Below, piece after piece: positions 29,993 through 40,352 of a stretch of 64,000 nucleotides of DNA. Within the stretch, counting starts at the first letter, position 1, and every line of letters starts with the position of its first letter. Origin of the DNA: Leishmania infantum JPCM5 (Eukaryota > Euglenozoa > Kinetoplastea > Trypanosomatida > Trypanosomatidae); NCBI RefSeq assembly GCF_000002875.2, contig NC_009416.2:1240001-1304000 (forward strand), given 5' to 3'. Both the position numbers and the translations under genes were made by a program. A model generated the notes under the pieces. The model was given only the letters and a program-made list of their open reading frames with translations, was not told the origin of the DNA and did no database searches.

Positions 29993-30649
29993 ATGGCAGA
30001 GGAGAAGATCAAGATCATCGTCGTTGGCCCGGTCAAGAGCGGCAAGACGACCATCACGAACTTTCTGAGCGGCACGCGCGAGACGGCAACGAGCAAGTAC
30101 TACGAGACGAACCCGCTCCGCATTGTGGAGACGGAGATCGAGCTCGACTCCAGGAACCTCACCGATCGCCGAGTTGTCTTCTCCGGTGGCGACGCCAAGA
30201 CGAAGCGGGTATTGGTGCAAATTTGGGACCTCAGCGGCAACAGCAAGCACCAGGCGGGCTGGCCGGCCGTTGCAAACGGGGCCGATGGCATCATCTTTGT
30301 CTTCGACCCGGCGCTGAGGAACGGCGAGAAGGAGCTGTCGCTGTGGCACAAGACGTTCGCCGTGAACCAGTCGGAGCTGGACGCGCTTGGCAACTTTGCC
30401 GTCCGGGTCCCTGACAAGCACTGTCTCGTCTTTGCCCATCACTCGACGCCCCCGAACAACGTAGCAGGCGAGGGATTGCCTTCCATGCCGAAGGGCCTAG
30501 AGAAAATCAAGGTGCTGGAGACGTCGCTCGACTACCACAGCGACAACTTCAAGGCGGCCTTTGACAAGCTGATTGAGTCCATCGTTGTCGCCCGGATGGA
30601 GGCGGAGGAGGATGAGGTCCTTCAACACGAAGGGCGCATGCACTTCTAG
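29993..30649 (+). CDS. IFT22: Intraflagellar transport protein 22 (RABL5-type small GTPase)
   Basis: 218 residues from the first ATG (MAEEKIKIIVVGPVKSGKTT). Seen: a G1 loop GPVKSGKTT at residues 12-20; QIWDLSGN in place of the Rab-type WDTAGQ; GWPAVANGADGIIFVFDPA; and LVFAHHSTPP where Rab proteins have NKxD. The pattern GWPA then VFxAHH is characteristic of IFT22/RABL5 rather than of true Rabs. The family is a peripheral subunit of IFT-B, which carries cargo along the flagellum. The atypical guanine-binding motif is normal for the family. The insertion EIELDSRNLTDRRVVFSGGD between G1 and the WD motif is longer than in animals. No prenylation cysteine is present at the C-terminus (GRMHF), as expected for IFT22. 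Confidence 0.9.
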   Translation: MAEEKIKIIVVGPVKSGKTTITNFLSGTRETATSKYYETNPLRIVETEIELDSRNLTDRRVVFSGGDAKTKRVLVQIWDLSGNSKHQAGWPAVANGADGIIFVFDPALRNGEKELSLWHKTFAVNQSELDALGNFAVRVPDKHCLVFAHHSTPPNNVAGEGLPSMPKGLEKIKVLETSLDYHSDNFKAAFDKLIESIVVARMEAEEDEVLQHEGRMHF

Positions 30650-33600
30650 GCCACGATGCCGGCCTACAAGGAAGCACATAGAGCTGCCGTGGCTCTGCAG
30701 TCTTTCATCCCTTTTCATTCGCTGGGCCGGCAACACTCGCGTTTCCAATGTGCGAACAAACATGCGTAGGCGCACGTGTGCGTGCTTGCGCGTCGGCGTG
30801 CTTCGCTGTGTCTTTGATGTGCGTGTGATGTGCACGGTGAACCAGCGGCGATGATGTACAGCTTCCCCAGCGACGCAGACGCCCACCTCTTTCTGTCTAT
30901 CGGTGACTTCTCCGTCTCAAGTCTTGTTTTGCCTCGGAGTGCGCCCGTGCTTGGCCGCTTTTTCTTGTTTTCCCTCCTTGTTGTTCCGGTTATTGCGCTC
31001 TCGTTGCGTCGCTGCCTCGCTCGCTGATGGCCCTCCTCAGGCCCTTCTCTTACCTGTCTCTTTTCGGTGTCAGTCTCCGTCTTTTGCGCCCGCGGCGGCA
31101 CCAATGAAGCGCACATCATGCGGAGCAACACCTGGGGATACAGCGGAAAGGCAAAGGACCTTTGGAACCTATTCCCCGGCCAAGCAGACTGAAGGGCTCC
31201 TTCCCTTTCGAATGGAAGACAGCGTGCCTCGAGCATTCCGACCTCAGCAGCAACCGCACAATATTGACACGCAACACCAACCGCAAGAGTATCAAAGGCT
31301 TCGCGGTCGCGCGCTTTTTCTTTTCGTGCGCGTCAGTCAGTTTTACTGTTTATCCTCTCCCTTCCCTACAGGGTTCGCATGCGCAACGGACTGTTTCGCG
31401 CTCTTCCCACCGCCGCTCTTCTCTTCTTCTCTCACCTTAACCCGGTGACAGCATGAACTGAGCGATATCAATGCCGGTGGAGCGCCGCGCAGCTCCGCCC
31501 TCTACGGCTCTACGTATCGTGTCGTTGCTCTACAATCTTGATTGATTCGCACTCATCTCCGTCACTCTGTATTCCTCTCTCCCGTCTATCTCTCTTCTTT
31601 TTCTTTCGGTAATCGCGGTACTTCTCTCGCACGTGACGCCTGCCCTTTCCCACATCCGTGGATTTTGGCGACATCACCGCTGCCGCCGCTGCCAACATTG
31701 CGCGCACATCCCACATGCGCGCACGTGACGAAGTGGTTCATAAACAGGAAAAACAACAACAAAAATAAAGAAAACAGAACAAGCGAGCAAAGGAACACGC
31801 AAGGCAAGCACGAAACACACGCGAACCCGTTGCAGCAGAAGCAATTGCGAAGAAGAACAACCACAAAAAAAAGAAGAACTCTGCGTCTTCTCCTTCCCTT
31901 TCTCCCCCCTCAAAGAAGGAAGGAGCAACTTGACGCAAACGGCTGCCCCGGCTCACTGACACACACACACACACGTACACACACACGTACACCTGCACGT
32001 TGCCGCGGCGCGGGGTCGCACACGAGGAGTGGTAGACGCATCCATCTCATCAGCACTGCGTCTGTTTTCCCCCGCTTCATCCCCCTGCTCACTCTTCGCC
32101 ACTCTTCGCCTCGCTTTCGAGTCTCTGGTGCACTTCTGAGTGGGCTTTCGCGTAGCTCAGCGTCTTCCGAGAGCATCTGAGCTTGCTGCTTCTTTTTTTC
32201 TTCGTATTTCTGTTCAGTCCCGCCCCCCACTCCCGCTTCGTCCCTGCTGCTCCTGTTGCCCTTTTTACTGTTTGTTGCTGTGTGTGTGCAATCTGCCCGT
32301 GTATTGGATTCCTTTCGTTTCCTTTACGGTAAAGCGTTTTGTGGTGTCTCATTTCCTTTTTTTTACGGTTTCTTCTCCCCCTTGTTTTCTTTCTTTTCTT
32401 GTTCTTTGTGGTCGATCTCTCCTCTCGCTCCTCTGCCCCTTCCGTGTCGCTCCTGTCCTGTCCGTCCATCGTGCAGCGCCGTCTCTCCGGGAGTTTTCTT
32501 TGTTTTCCCCCTTTTCTATCTCTACACCTTTCCCGTTGTGGCTTCTGTCTTTTTCTTTCGCTCTTGTGTTTGTGCCTGTGTGTGTGTGTGTGATTTGCTT
32601 TCCTCTCCCTCACGCTCAACAACAAACAGAAACAAACTCACTTCTCTCCTCTCCTTTCTTTTGTGTTGTTCTTCAAAAAAAAAGTTTATTTTCTTTCTCG
32701 CTTCTCTCTCGCTACTTGGATTTCCCCCCTCCCCTACGTGTGTTCTTTCCCTCCCTCCTTTTCTTTTTTTTTTCGGGTCTTCTCTCTTCGTCCTGTTCAG
32801 TGTTCTCTCAACACGATACGTGAGCTTCTCTGTCTTTACGCTGTTTTCTGATTTTACTCGTGCTTTTTGACGGCTTGTGGCTCTTTCAGTTGGGGAGAAC
32901 GTACCTCGCTGAAGGCGTGCGTGGTTTTTGTGTGTGTGTGTCTCCCTCTCTATGCCTCTGTGTGTGTCTGAGTCTGTGCTTCATCGACAACCTTCTTGCT
33001 TCCTCTCTCCTGTAGCTCTTTCGTTTTTCTTTTCAGCCTGTCTTCTTTATTGGTGTCTGCTCTCTAGTTCCTGTCTTATCTCTCAGCCATCTTTTTGTTT
33101 ACAGCTGTTGTAGTCATATATATATATATATCTTCCACCCTCCCTCCCCCTCCCCCAGGTTTTGTTTTACCTCCTGTTATATTTCTTTCCTGCACCTTCC
33201 CCCTCCCCCGACTTTCTTTTGTTTGTTGGCTAACTCGTCTTCTTGTTCTGCTCTTTTTTTATTTTTCGCGCCCCACCCCCTCTTCCTTCGCTCTCCTCCG
33301 TCGGTCTGCACGTCTGTGTGGGCCTGCGTCTCTTTCTGTCTTTGTCTGTCGCAGGCTCACGCCTCCCCTTCTTGTTGACCAACGACAACAGGACTTGCTT
33401 CGCTTCCTTCTCTGTTTCTCGGGGCCACTACCGCTGATAGGATTTCGAATAACACCATCTCTCTATCTATATATATCTATATATATTCTGCTTGTCTTTA
33501 CGTCTTGGGTTTCACCTTGGTTTTATTTCCTTTGTTTTCATCCTTTTTTTCCTGCGCTCCGCTCCCCTCCCTCCCTCCCTAACACACTCGGCATCATCTC

Positions 33601-33750
33601 CTTGTTTGTTTCTGCATCTGCTTCGACGCCTTCCTCTCACTCTCTGCTCTGCCGCTGCCCGCCGCCTCCCTGCCAGCTTACCTGCTCACAGAAGAACGAG
33701 GAAACGCAACACAGGTTTTCCTTTTCCTCTTTTTCCACCTCTACGCCGAA
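30650..33750. other. Gene-free region, part 1: downstream of IFT22
   Basis: Probably IFT22 3' UTR followed by spacer. The first 800 nt have mixed composition. From about 31540 the + strand is strongly T/C-rich, with many runs of T8-T10 and short TA repeats near 33115-33131 and 33470-33487. A 114-codon ATG frame at 31104-31448 is the only item with a plausible leader (AG at 31072-31073); its codon use is weak. An A-rich purine patch lies at about 31738-31880. Confidence 0.55.
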
Positions 33751-35860
33751 GAAGTGTGTCGTGCTAGGACTGAGCACACGCGCGCACACACACAAGAAAG
33801 AAAGAGTTTCACCGAAGGCAGACGCGAAACCACAATTGCGCGTGAGAGTACTTATTCGCGTAAACCTCTCACTCGCAGTTGTGCGGCTGTGTACCCGTGT
33901 GGCTTGCCACTTCTACGGCCTTTTTCCCGTCGTTGTCGTTTTCGTTGCTGCTTTTCTTGCGCGGTTTCCAAGAGGACAGCCGCCACGCAAATTGGAAACA
34001 GCCAACAGCAGGGCACGGCGGCAAGGGGAGCCAAAAAAAAAGAGAGAGGCAGCAACGCGAAGGAAGACGTGGCCAAAGAGAAAGAGAGAGAGACGCATAT
34101 TGGGCGCTGACATTTTACTTCTCTTTCGGGAGGCGCTTCTTCGACACGCAGGGAACACATCGGGTGCTAAAGCAGAGCGTCCGGGCCGGCAACTGGAGAA
34201 GTGTAGCGCATACCACACGCTGGCTGTACCCGATAAAAGAGGAACAAAAAAAGGCGTTTAGCCGACAGAGCAGTTAGGGCGCAGGTAGACGAGGTTTGTT
34301 ACCAGCAGGAAACAAAGGAAAAAAAAAAGGCTGTGTGTCAAGGCGCATGGCAGAGTAAAGGAAAAAGAAAAGGTAGAGCTCACACAGTGCAGTGAACGCG
34401 CATACGGGCAAGCTCGATTTGTGGTAGCGATCGACGAGGGTCTCGCAGGAGCAAAACACACTCACACACAAATAGCTCAGAGCACCGAGTTCGTGTTCCC
34501 AGAGGACCTCTACCTTCCTTGTGCTTTTCTCTGCTGTTGCCAAGCCCTGCCGTACGTGTGGCGCCTGTCTCTCTTTTTGTTTTCCAGTGTTCTCCTCGCA
34601 CTCTCTATCTCTCTAGAGCGTTTCTTCTTCAGCGCGTTTCTTGCAAGGTAAGCGGCCCCGCACTGTGTGTGTGTGTGTGCGTCTGTTTACTTTCTGTTTT
34701 TCTGTGTGATTTGCATCTGCAAGCGCCAGCCGATTGTACGAAGACGCCAACAGGCATATTGGTGTACGTACGGTTCGCACACGACCCTACTCTCTACTCG
34801 CACGCGTGGACGAGTAAGCAAGGAAGAACGAAAAACAACAGCCAAAAGGGAGAGGCGGGCAAGAGTGGTGGAAAGCGGAAGCGACACAGCAGACGCGCGT
34901 GGGGTTGCACAAGAGCAATCCGTCTTTACTATTTTTTCTCCGTGCGCCCGCCATCCGTCCATCTCTCTGTCTCTCGCTGTAACTTCAACGGGTGTGAGCT
35001 CGCATTTGCCTGCGGATCTTTCCCAAGGCAAGAAGAGAGCGCTGAAGACGCCGAGGGCGACACCCCAAGGGACCAGTTGGTGAAAGAGAGGTCGATACAA
35101 GCAGAGAAGCCAGGCGATCAACTCCACAGTCAATACAGTGCAGGTACTCTCTACCTTCGACACACACACACACAAACACAAACACACATACGCACGCACA
35201 TCGTGCAAACGAGGTGGGTGAGCTGTCAACGCACACCTCGGCACAGGGAATCCACTAAAGATAAGAAGAAGCGAAAAAGGTCAACAGGAAGGAGCAAGAA
35301 TACGTGCGAAACGCGAGGTGATTCAAATACTTCAAGCCGAAATCCGTCCTCCTGTTATTGGCCTTTTCTCTCTTTTTTGAGTGTTGTCGTGCTGCGAAGT
35401 GCCCGTGTTGCTCGAAGTATCTGAGGAACGAGAGAAAAAGGTGTGTGCGTGCGTTCTTGTGTGTCTGCTGTTGATTGGCTGCTGTGCTGGCGTGAAAACG
35501 AGGGAGAGAGTCTCTGATTGTGGGAGTGATACCCGATAAAGCTGACGAACTTCGAAGTTGAAGAGAGCCGACGCGGCGACATCCGAGAAGTGCGAAAAGG
35601 TTCAACCATCGAAAAGTGATCAGCAACGAAAACAAGAAGAGAGGCAGAAGACACGGCAAACAAACGCACACACACACACACACACACACACAACTAAAAG
35701 ACGTAGTAGTGGTAGAAGCATTGTGATTTTCTTTTCATGTGTGCGCGTTCTTTCCTTCCTTTTCTTTCTCTTTCAACAGTACTTCGGTAAGAAGAAAACC
35801 GAAGGCAAACCAAGTGCACGTGCACCGCAAACACATACACACAAAGACGGTGCGTGAAGT
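33751..35860. other. Gene-free region, part 2: alternating purine-rich islands
   Basis: Purine-rich blocks at about 33780-33850, 33970-34120, 34210-34470, 34800-34920, 35010-35135, 35230-35340 and 35540-35720 alternate with T/C tracts. A textbook acceptor-like sequence (CTTTCTCTTTCAACAG) ends at 35779, and a (CA)n run lies at 35667-35692. There is no credible protein frame. This may be transcribed UTR or non-coding RNA sequence. Confidence 0.5.
35667..35692 (+). repeat. (CA)n microsatellite
   Basis: About 26 nt of CA dinucleotides at the end of the last purine-rich island in the gene-free stretch. Confidence 0.95.
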
Positions 35861-36297
35861 ACAGATACGATATTTTGCGCTTGTGTCCGTGTCTGTGTGT
35901 GGTTGTGTGTTTGTGCCTCTGCGTCGCTTTCTTCCGTTCTCTTTGGATTGGTTTCCATTTTTGACCTGCTTTGTGTCCTCGCAATCGAATCCCTCCCCTC
36001 CCCCTTCACCCTTTCCATTTACGCATCCACACCCACACACATCTCTCTCCCTTTCCTCCTTTTTTTTGCTCATTTCCTTTTTTTTTGTTCTTTCTTACGT
36101 CATTCACAGACAAGGCACTCTTCCGGGTCCTTTCCCCACTTCCTTCTCTGTTACTTCTTTTTTTTCCTGTTTTCTTGTCGACCCTCACTACCTTTCGTAA
36201 CTGGCGACGACCGCCTCTGACCGCCAGGATCATCACTACCAATACTACTATTAGTACGACTGCCGTTTCTATTACTAGCAGAATAACATACCCAGCG

Positions 36298-36298
<1 letters not shown>

Positions 36299-36332
<34 letters not shown>
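36299..36332 (+). repeat. (CA)n microsatellite
   Basis: About 34 nt of CA dinucleotides in the gene-free stretch upstream of the 627-residue ORF. Confidence 0.95.
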
Positions 36333-36336
<4 letters not shown>

Positions 36337-38154
36337 CATACGCAAGCAAACAACAACAAAATTTTTTTCTCTGACCTTTTTTATTTCTATTTTCGTGCCA
36401 CATCATCAATAAAATCCATCATACAGCATCACAGGCCGACACTGCAACGAAGCACTGCTGCGACGACGACGACTACTGCCTCCTTCACCTTTTCGTTTTC
36501 TTTTTGGTGTTTATATCTCCTCTCTTCTTCTTTTCGTCGTTTCTCGTTGCTTTTCTGTTGTTGTTTGCCATCACGGCACACCACCACGCTGTTTTATATC
36601 TCTTCCTATTGCTCTATCTTTCTGTTTGACCCAGCTTTTCAGCCTTTTTTTTTCTCTTGCTTCTGTGCGTGTGTGTGTGTGTGTTAGACCGTTTTTCTCA
36701 CTAGCCTGTACTGCACAACCACGGCCTTCCGTGCCTTTTTATTTGTATTGCCCATCTCTCGCCGTCTTCTCTTTTGGTCTGCCAGTCTTTGAGCGCGTGT
36801 GTGTGCATCCCCATCCCCTCCCTCCCGTTCTCAGCAGGGTGTACATGCAATCCTGCGTCTCTGTGTGCTACTCTCTCTTTCTCTCGCACCTAAAACGCTT
36901 TTCCTCCCTCTTTCCGTGCCTCCGTTGACGCGGCCTCTCTTTTCTCCACTGTCCTGTTTTTTTTTGTTTTCACATCACAGTTGGTGGAGCGCCGGCGCAT
37001 TCTTGAGGGTCATCGAGCGAGCGAATAGCAGGAAACGAGACAAAAGGTAGCACATACGTACATATACTGATTACAAGGACAAGGAGGTGTTTCGCACCGA
37101 AAGGGAACAGAAGCGGAAAGGACCACCTCGAAGCGTGTGCTCTTTCTGTTTACTCCTCTTTTTTCCCCATCTTTGCTGCTTGAATTTTTCTTCTTCAGGT
37201 TAACTAGGTGTGGCCGCTGCGAGTGCATCGGCGCCTCATTCTTGTGCGTGTGTTTTTCTGTGTCTGCCTGTTTGCCTGCACCTTCGCACAGCGTTGCTCT
37301 TCTGGCCTCTCTTGACTTTGCGCCACCTTCCTTTTCTTTTTTACCAGCTCACTTTCTCGCCTTGTGACTCTCTGCACGCGTGCGTGTGTGCGTGTGTACG
37401 GGGAGCGCCTCTGTGTCTGAGAGTGACGGTATTGTGGGATTGCTCAGTGCCTGGGCGACGTGCATTGCGTCCAGCCCGTCTGCACCGCTCACACTGTGAA
37501 GACCAAACAATAAACGCATTCTTTCTGAGGCGCTGCTTCAACATCCGTCGCCAGCACATCAGGCAGCCGCTAGGAGACAAATCGAAAAGGAGGCTACACC
37601 CCCCCTTCTCCTTTTCCAGTGGACGACCACGTCTCCTTTTCTCTCCATATATATATATATTTCTTTTTCTTACGCTGTTCTCTTGCTTGTCTTTTCCCTT
37701 CTCTCCATCCCGAGCAGCGGCCGCCCCGACAGAGATTCTTTCCTTTCTCACGTGTTTGTCTCTGGTCTTCCCTTTCTATTAGCGTAGCGCATTTCGTGGT
37801 TTGATCTGTACTTCGCTGTTCACGCTTGCCATTCGCTCGGCTTTGACGTGCACACAGTGCGGGTGGAGGTGGTTGTGGTGGCTTGGCCGCGTCTTCTCTC
37901 TTTTTTTTTGCTCGTTCTTGTTGTTGTTCTCGTTTTGGTTGCGCTTGAATCGTCCGTGTTGCGGTGCGTCGGAGGTTGGCGAGAGCACGCTTGCCCTTCG
38001 TTGTCCCCTCCCTTTTTTTATCGGGAGTTTTTTTTTTTCGCTCCTTTTCGTTTGCTATTCTGTGTCTGCGCTTGCCTGCTTGCTTGTCATCTCGCTGCCT
38101 CCCTTCCTCTGCATCTCTCTGCGTGTGTGCTTCGTGTTTCCGCCCACTCGACAA

Positions 38155-38207
38155 GTTCCGTTGATTCCCTTTTCTTCTGCTGCCATTTGTGTGCGCTTAC
38201 GCTGCAG
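38155..38207 (+). promoter_or_regulatory. Likely trans-splice acceptor for the 627-residue ORF
   Basis: A T/C-rich tract (38157-38204, including CCCTTTTCTTCTGCTGCC) ends in GCTGCAG with AG at 38206-38207. The 261 nt between it and ATG 38469 lack any ATG. Confidence 0.5.
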
Positions 38208-38468
38208 ACCCACCCGGGAGGTGCCTTGTGTGCCGTGCGAAGGCAGCTCACTGTCAGCAGAGAGGACAAACCGCGCCCCGTATTCAACGATACACGCGAC
38301 AAGCTAACCGTAAACAGGAGATTTCGCGTGCTCGCACAAAAACCGAGAAGACTGCTGATCAGAGGGAGGCGTGGACGCAAAGGCAGCACTACACCACACC
38401 GCACCAAAGGCGACGTTATCAGGTGAGAGCCCGCCTTGCCTTTTGGTGACTGCCAGCTTTGTGAGGCC

Positions 38469-40352
38469 ATGTTGGTGGGATCCGCAATGGAGTCCGGACC
38501 CTGTGGCGACCGGCACTTCAGCTCCACAGACACGCCGACGGTGACGCGCACGCGTCCATCTCCCACGACTTCTACTATCTCCGTGGAGGAGCAGATGTGC
38601 CACCTGACGGATCCACACGTCGCGCCGCCCGCCGCAGTTGCCGTCGCAGATGGCCATGCGCCGAAGGCGTCGATTGTGTCCGCGGAGGAGGTGCGTCGCG
38701 GGCTGCCACGCAGACTCTCTGCTCTTAGCCTCGACACCGCTGCCGAGTCGTGGGATGGGTGCAGTGATCATGCGGAGCTGCACAAAGACGCCACAGAAAC
38801 CGCTGTGGAAGAGGAGGAAGAGGAAGACGTGTGCATCCCGTACGACTACGAATCGGAGATGGAGGAGTGCAGCCAGTACACCTTTAGCAACGCACCATAC
38901 AGCCCGTCCACGACGGCGGCGCTGGCGGCCGCGACGTCACCGCCGATGGACGCGGCGACATCTTCTTGCAGACGGCCGGATACACCGCGGATCCCTTCCA
39001 TGCTGTCTCTGCCCAGCAGTGCTGCCCAGAGTCTGGAGCAGGAACCGCTGAGTCCACAGTGGTGCGAGCGCCAGCGCCGCGATAACGCCTCGCACCACGC
39101 TGGCGAGCACTATGCCTGGCAGCAGGGCATGCGGCATGCGACCGCCTCGGCACCCTCGCATATGCGCTACGGCCTTCGTTCCCTCGTGCGAGAGGCGTGC
39201 TGCCGCGAAATTCAAGCTCTACGCTCGAAGCCCGCCGTCACGTTTGTGCAGATGGCCGCGCCTCAGTCGGAGAGCCATACTCGTTCCTCGATGCGTGCGT
39301 CGTGCATGCTGGCCTCGGCCACGTCGACGGCGCAGCGTAAGGCCTGCTACATCCAGATCGTCACGGAGCACTGGAAGGCGCTGGAGGAACAGCTCGAGGA
39401 GCTGTTGGCGGAGACGGAGAAGGAGAGTGCGGCGGCTAGCGAGTCGCACCTACGCTCTGTGGGCTACGCCCTCAATGCCCTATCCCTCTTCAGCAATGAC
39501 CCGCAGCTCATCATCCGTGAGATGAATATGGGGCACGTCGAGGAGCAGCGCCGCCAGCGGCACGATCGCGAAGCGCAGTTACTCATGACACTCGAGTCGC
39601 AGGGGCGGCTCTTCTTGTTGCCCGCCCTATACGCGGAGGAGGTCGAGGAGCCGGTGCCGGTTCTGCACATCGAGTCCGTGTTGACCCCGAACGAGAAGAT
39701 GGGCGAGTACACGCACCCCTGGCAACTGCTGTCGCCCGACGCGTCTCTCTACTCGCCGTCACCAAGTCCCACGCCGGACGAGTCCATCGGCGCCATCTCC
39801 CCGTGCTCGTCGGGCTGCATCTCTGCTACATGTTCCCCCATGCTCGCCTCACAGCCGCCCTCAATCGCGTCCACTCGGCTAAAAGTCAGCCGCCGCGACG
39901 TCTGGAAGGACATGCAGCCACCGCGGTTGCCTCTTCTGGACCTTTTCATGACGGCTCCGGCTGTGGTGCCGTCCACCGTTCCGGCAAACAGCGAAGTCGG
40001 CGTGCCTTACGTCATGCCGGTAGACCCCACCTACGCGCAGCACGAGCTGAACCGTCAGGGGACTCTCACTCAAGTCACTGTGGCCGACCCTCTGTCCTCC
40101 CCGCAGCTTTCCGGTGCCACAGTGCGAGGCGGGAGCACATCTGCTCGCTCCTCGGATGACCATCGGCATCCGATGCTGTTCGATGGCACGGAAGACCTCT
40201 GGGGCTCGTACGTGGAGGAGGACGTGTTCGACTACGCAGAGACGATCAAGCTGGGCGATGCGGATGTGCTCTTGTTCAGCTTCGAAATGAACGAGGCGGT
40301 CACTGCAGCAGGACCTGCGGCAGCGACGCGAGCGATTCTGACGGATGGCTGA
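38469..40352 (+). CDS. Conserved-type hypothetical protein, low complexity, unknown function
   Basis: 627 residues from ATG 38469, the first ATG after the likely acceptor; a second in-frame ATG is at 38487. Visible parts: a Ser/Thr/Pro-rich N-terminus; an acidic run (VEEEEEEDV) near residue 120; a Ser/Ala-rich stretch with several TP and SP sites; a helical, charged segment at about 290-370 (EHWKALEEQLEELLAETE, then LSLFSNDPQLIIREM); another SP-rich stretch near 420-460; and an acidic, aromatic C-terminus (LWGSYVEEDVFDYAETIKL). No domain is recognised. The many SP/TP sites suggest phosphorylation, but this is inference. The codon use looks coding, with GC-rich third positions in contrast to the flanks. 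It stands alone between 7.8 kb and 9.2 kb of gene-free sequence, which suggests unusually long UTRs or heavy post-transcriptional control. Confidence 0.8.
   Translation: MLVGSAMESGPCGDRHFSSTDTPTVTRTRPSPTTSTISVEEQMCHLTDPHVAPPAAVAVADGHAPKASIVSAEEVRRGLPRRLSALSLDTAAESWDGCSDHAELHKDATETAVEEEEEEDVCIPYDYESEMEECSQYTFSNAPYSPSTTAALAAATSPPMDAATSSCRRPDTPRIPSMLSLPSSAAQSLEQEPLSPQWCERQRRDNASHHAGEHYAWQQGMRHATASAPSHMRYGLRSLVREACCREIQALRSKPAVTFVQMAAPQSESHTRSSMRASCMLASATSTAQRKACYIQIVTEHWKALEEQLEELLAETEKESAAASESHLRSVGYALNALSLFSNDPQLIIREMNMGHVEEQRRQRHDREAQLLMTLESQGRLFLLPALYAEEVEEPVPVLHIESVLTPNEKMGEYTHPWQLLSPDASLYSPSPSPTPDESIGAISPCSSGCISATCSPMLASQPPSIASTRLKVSRRDVWKDMQPPRLPLLDLFMTAPAVVPSTVPANSEVGVPYVMPVDPTYAQHELNRQGTLTQVTVADPLSSPQLSGATVRGGSTSARSSDDHRHPMLFDGTEDLWGSYVEEDVFDYAETIKLGDADVLLFSFEMNEAVTAAGPAAATRAILTDG

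Larger units (their letters stand above)
35861..38468. other. Gene-free region, part 3: upstream of the 627-residue ORF
   Basis: Mostly T/C-rich, with a (CA)n run at 36299-36332, acceptor-like sequences ending at 37198 and 38207, and a TA run at 37649-37662. The last 261 nt (38208-38468) contain no ATG and are of mixed composition, as expected for a real 5' leader. Confidence 0.55.

Noticed and set aside
33095..34261. 388-codon + strand open frame
   Set aside because: No ATG at its start, and the translation is dominated by Phe, Leu, Ser and Pro from T/C tracts, then by Lys/Arg from a purine island. This is a composition artefact.
34519..35424. 301-codon + strand open frame
   Set aside because: Starts in a pyrimidine tract and crosses purine islands and a CA run; the translation has no domain character.
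34641..38430. Strong 5' splice-donor-like sequences (GCAAGGTAAGC near 34646, TCAGGTGAGA near 38421)
   Set aside because: AGGTRAG is expected a few times by chance in this length, and cis-introns are known in only very few trypanosomatid genes.
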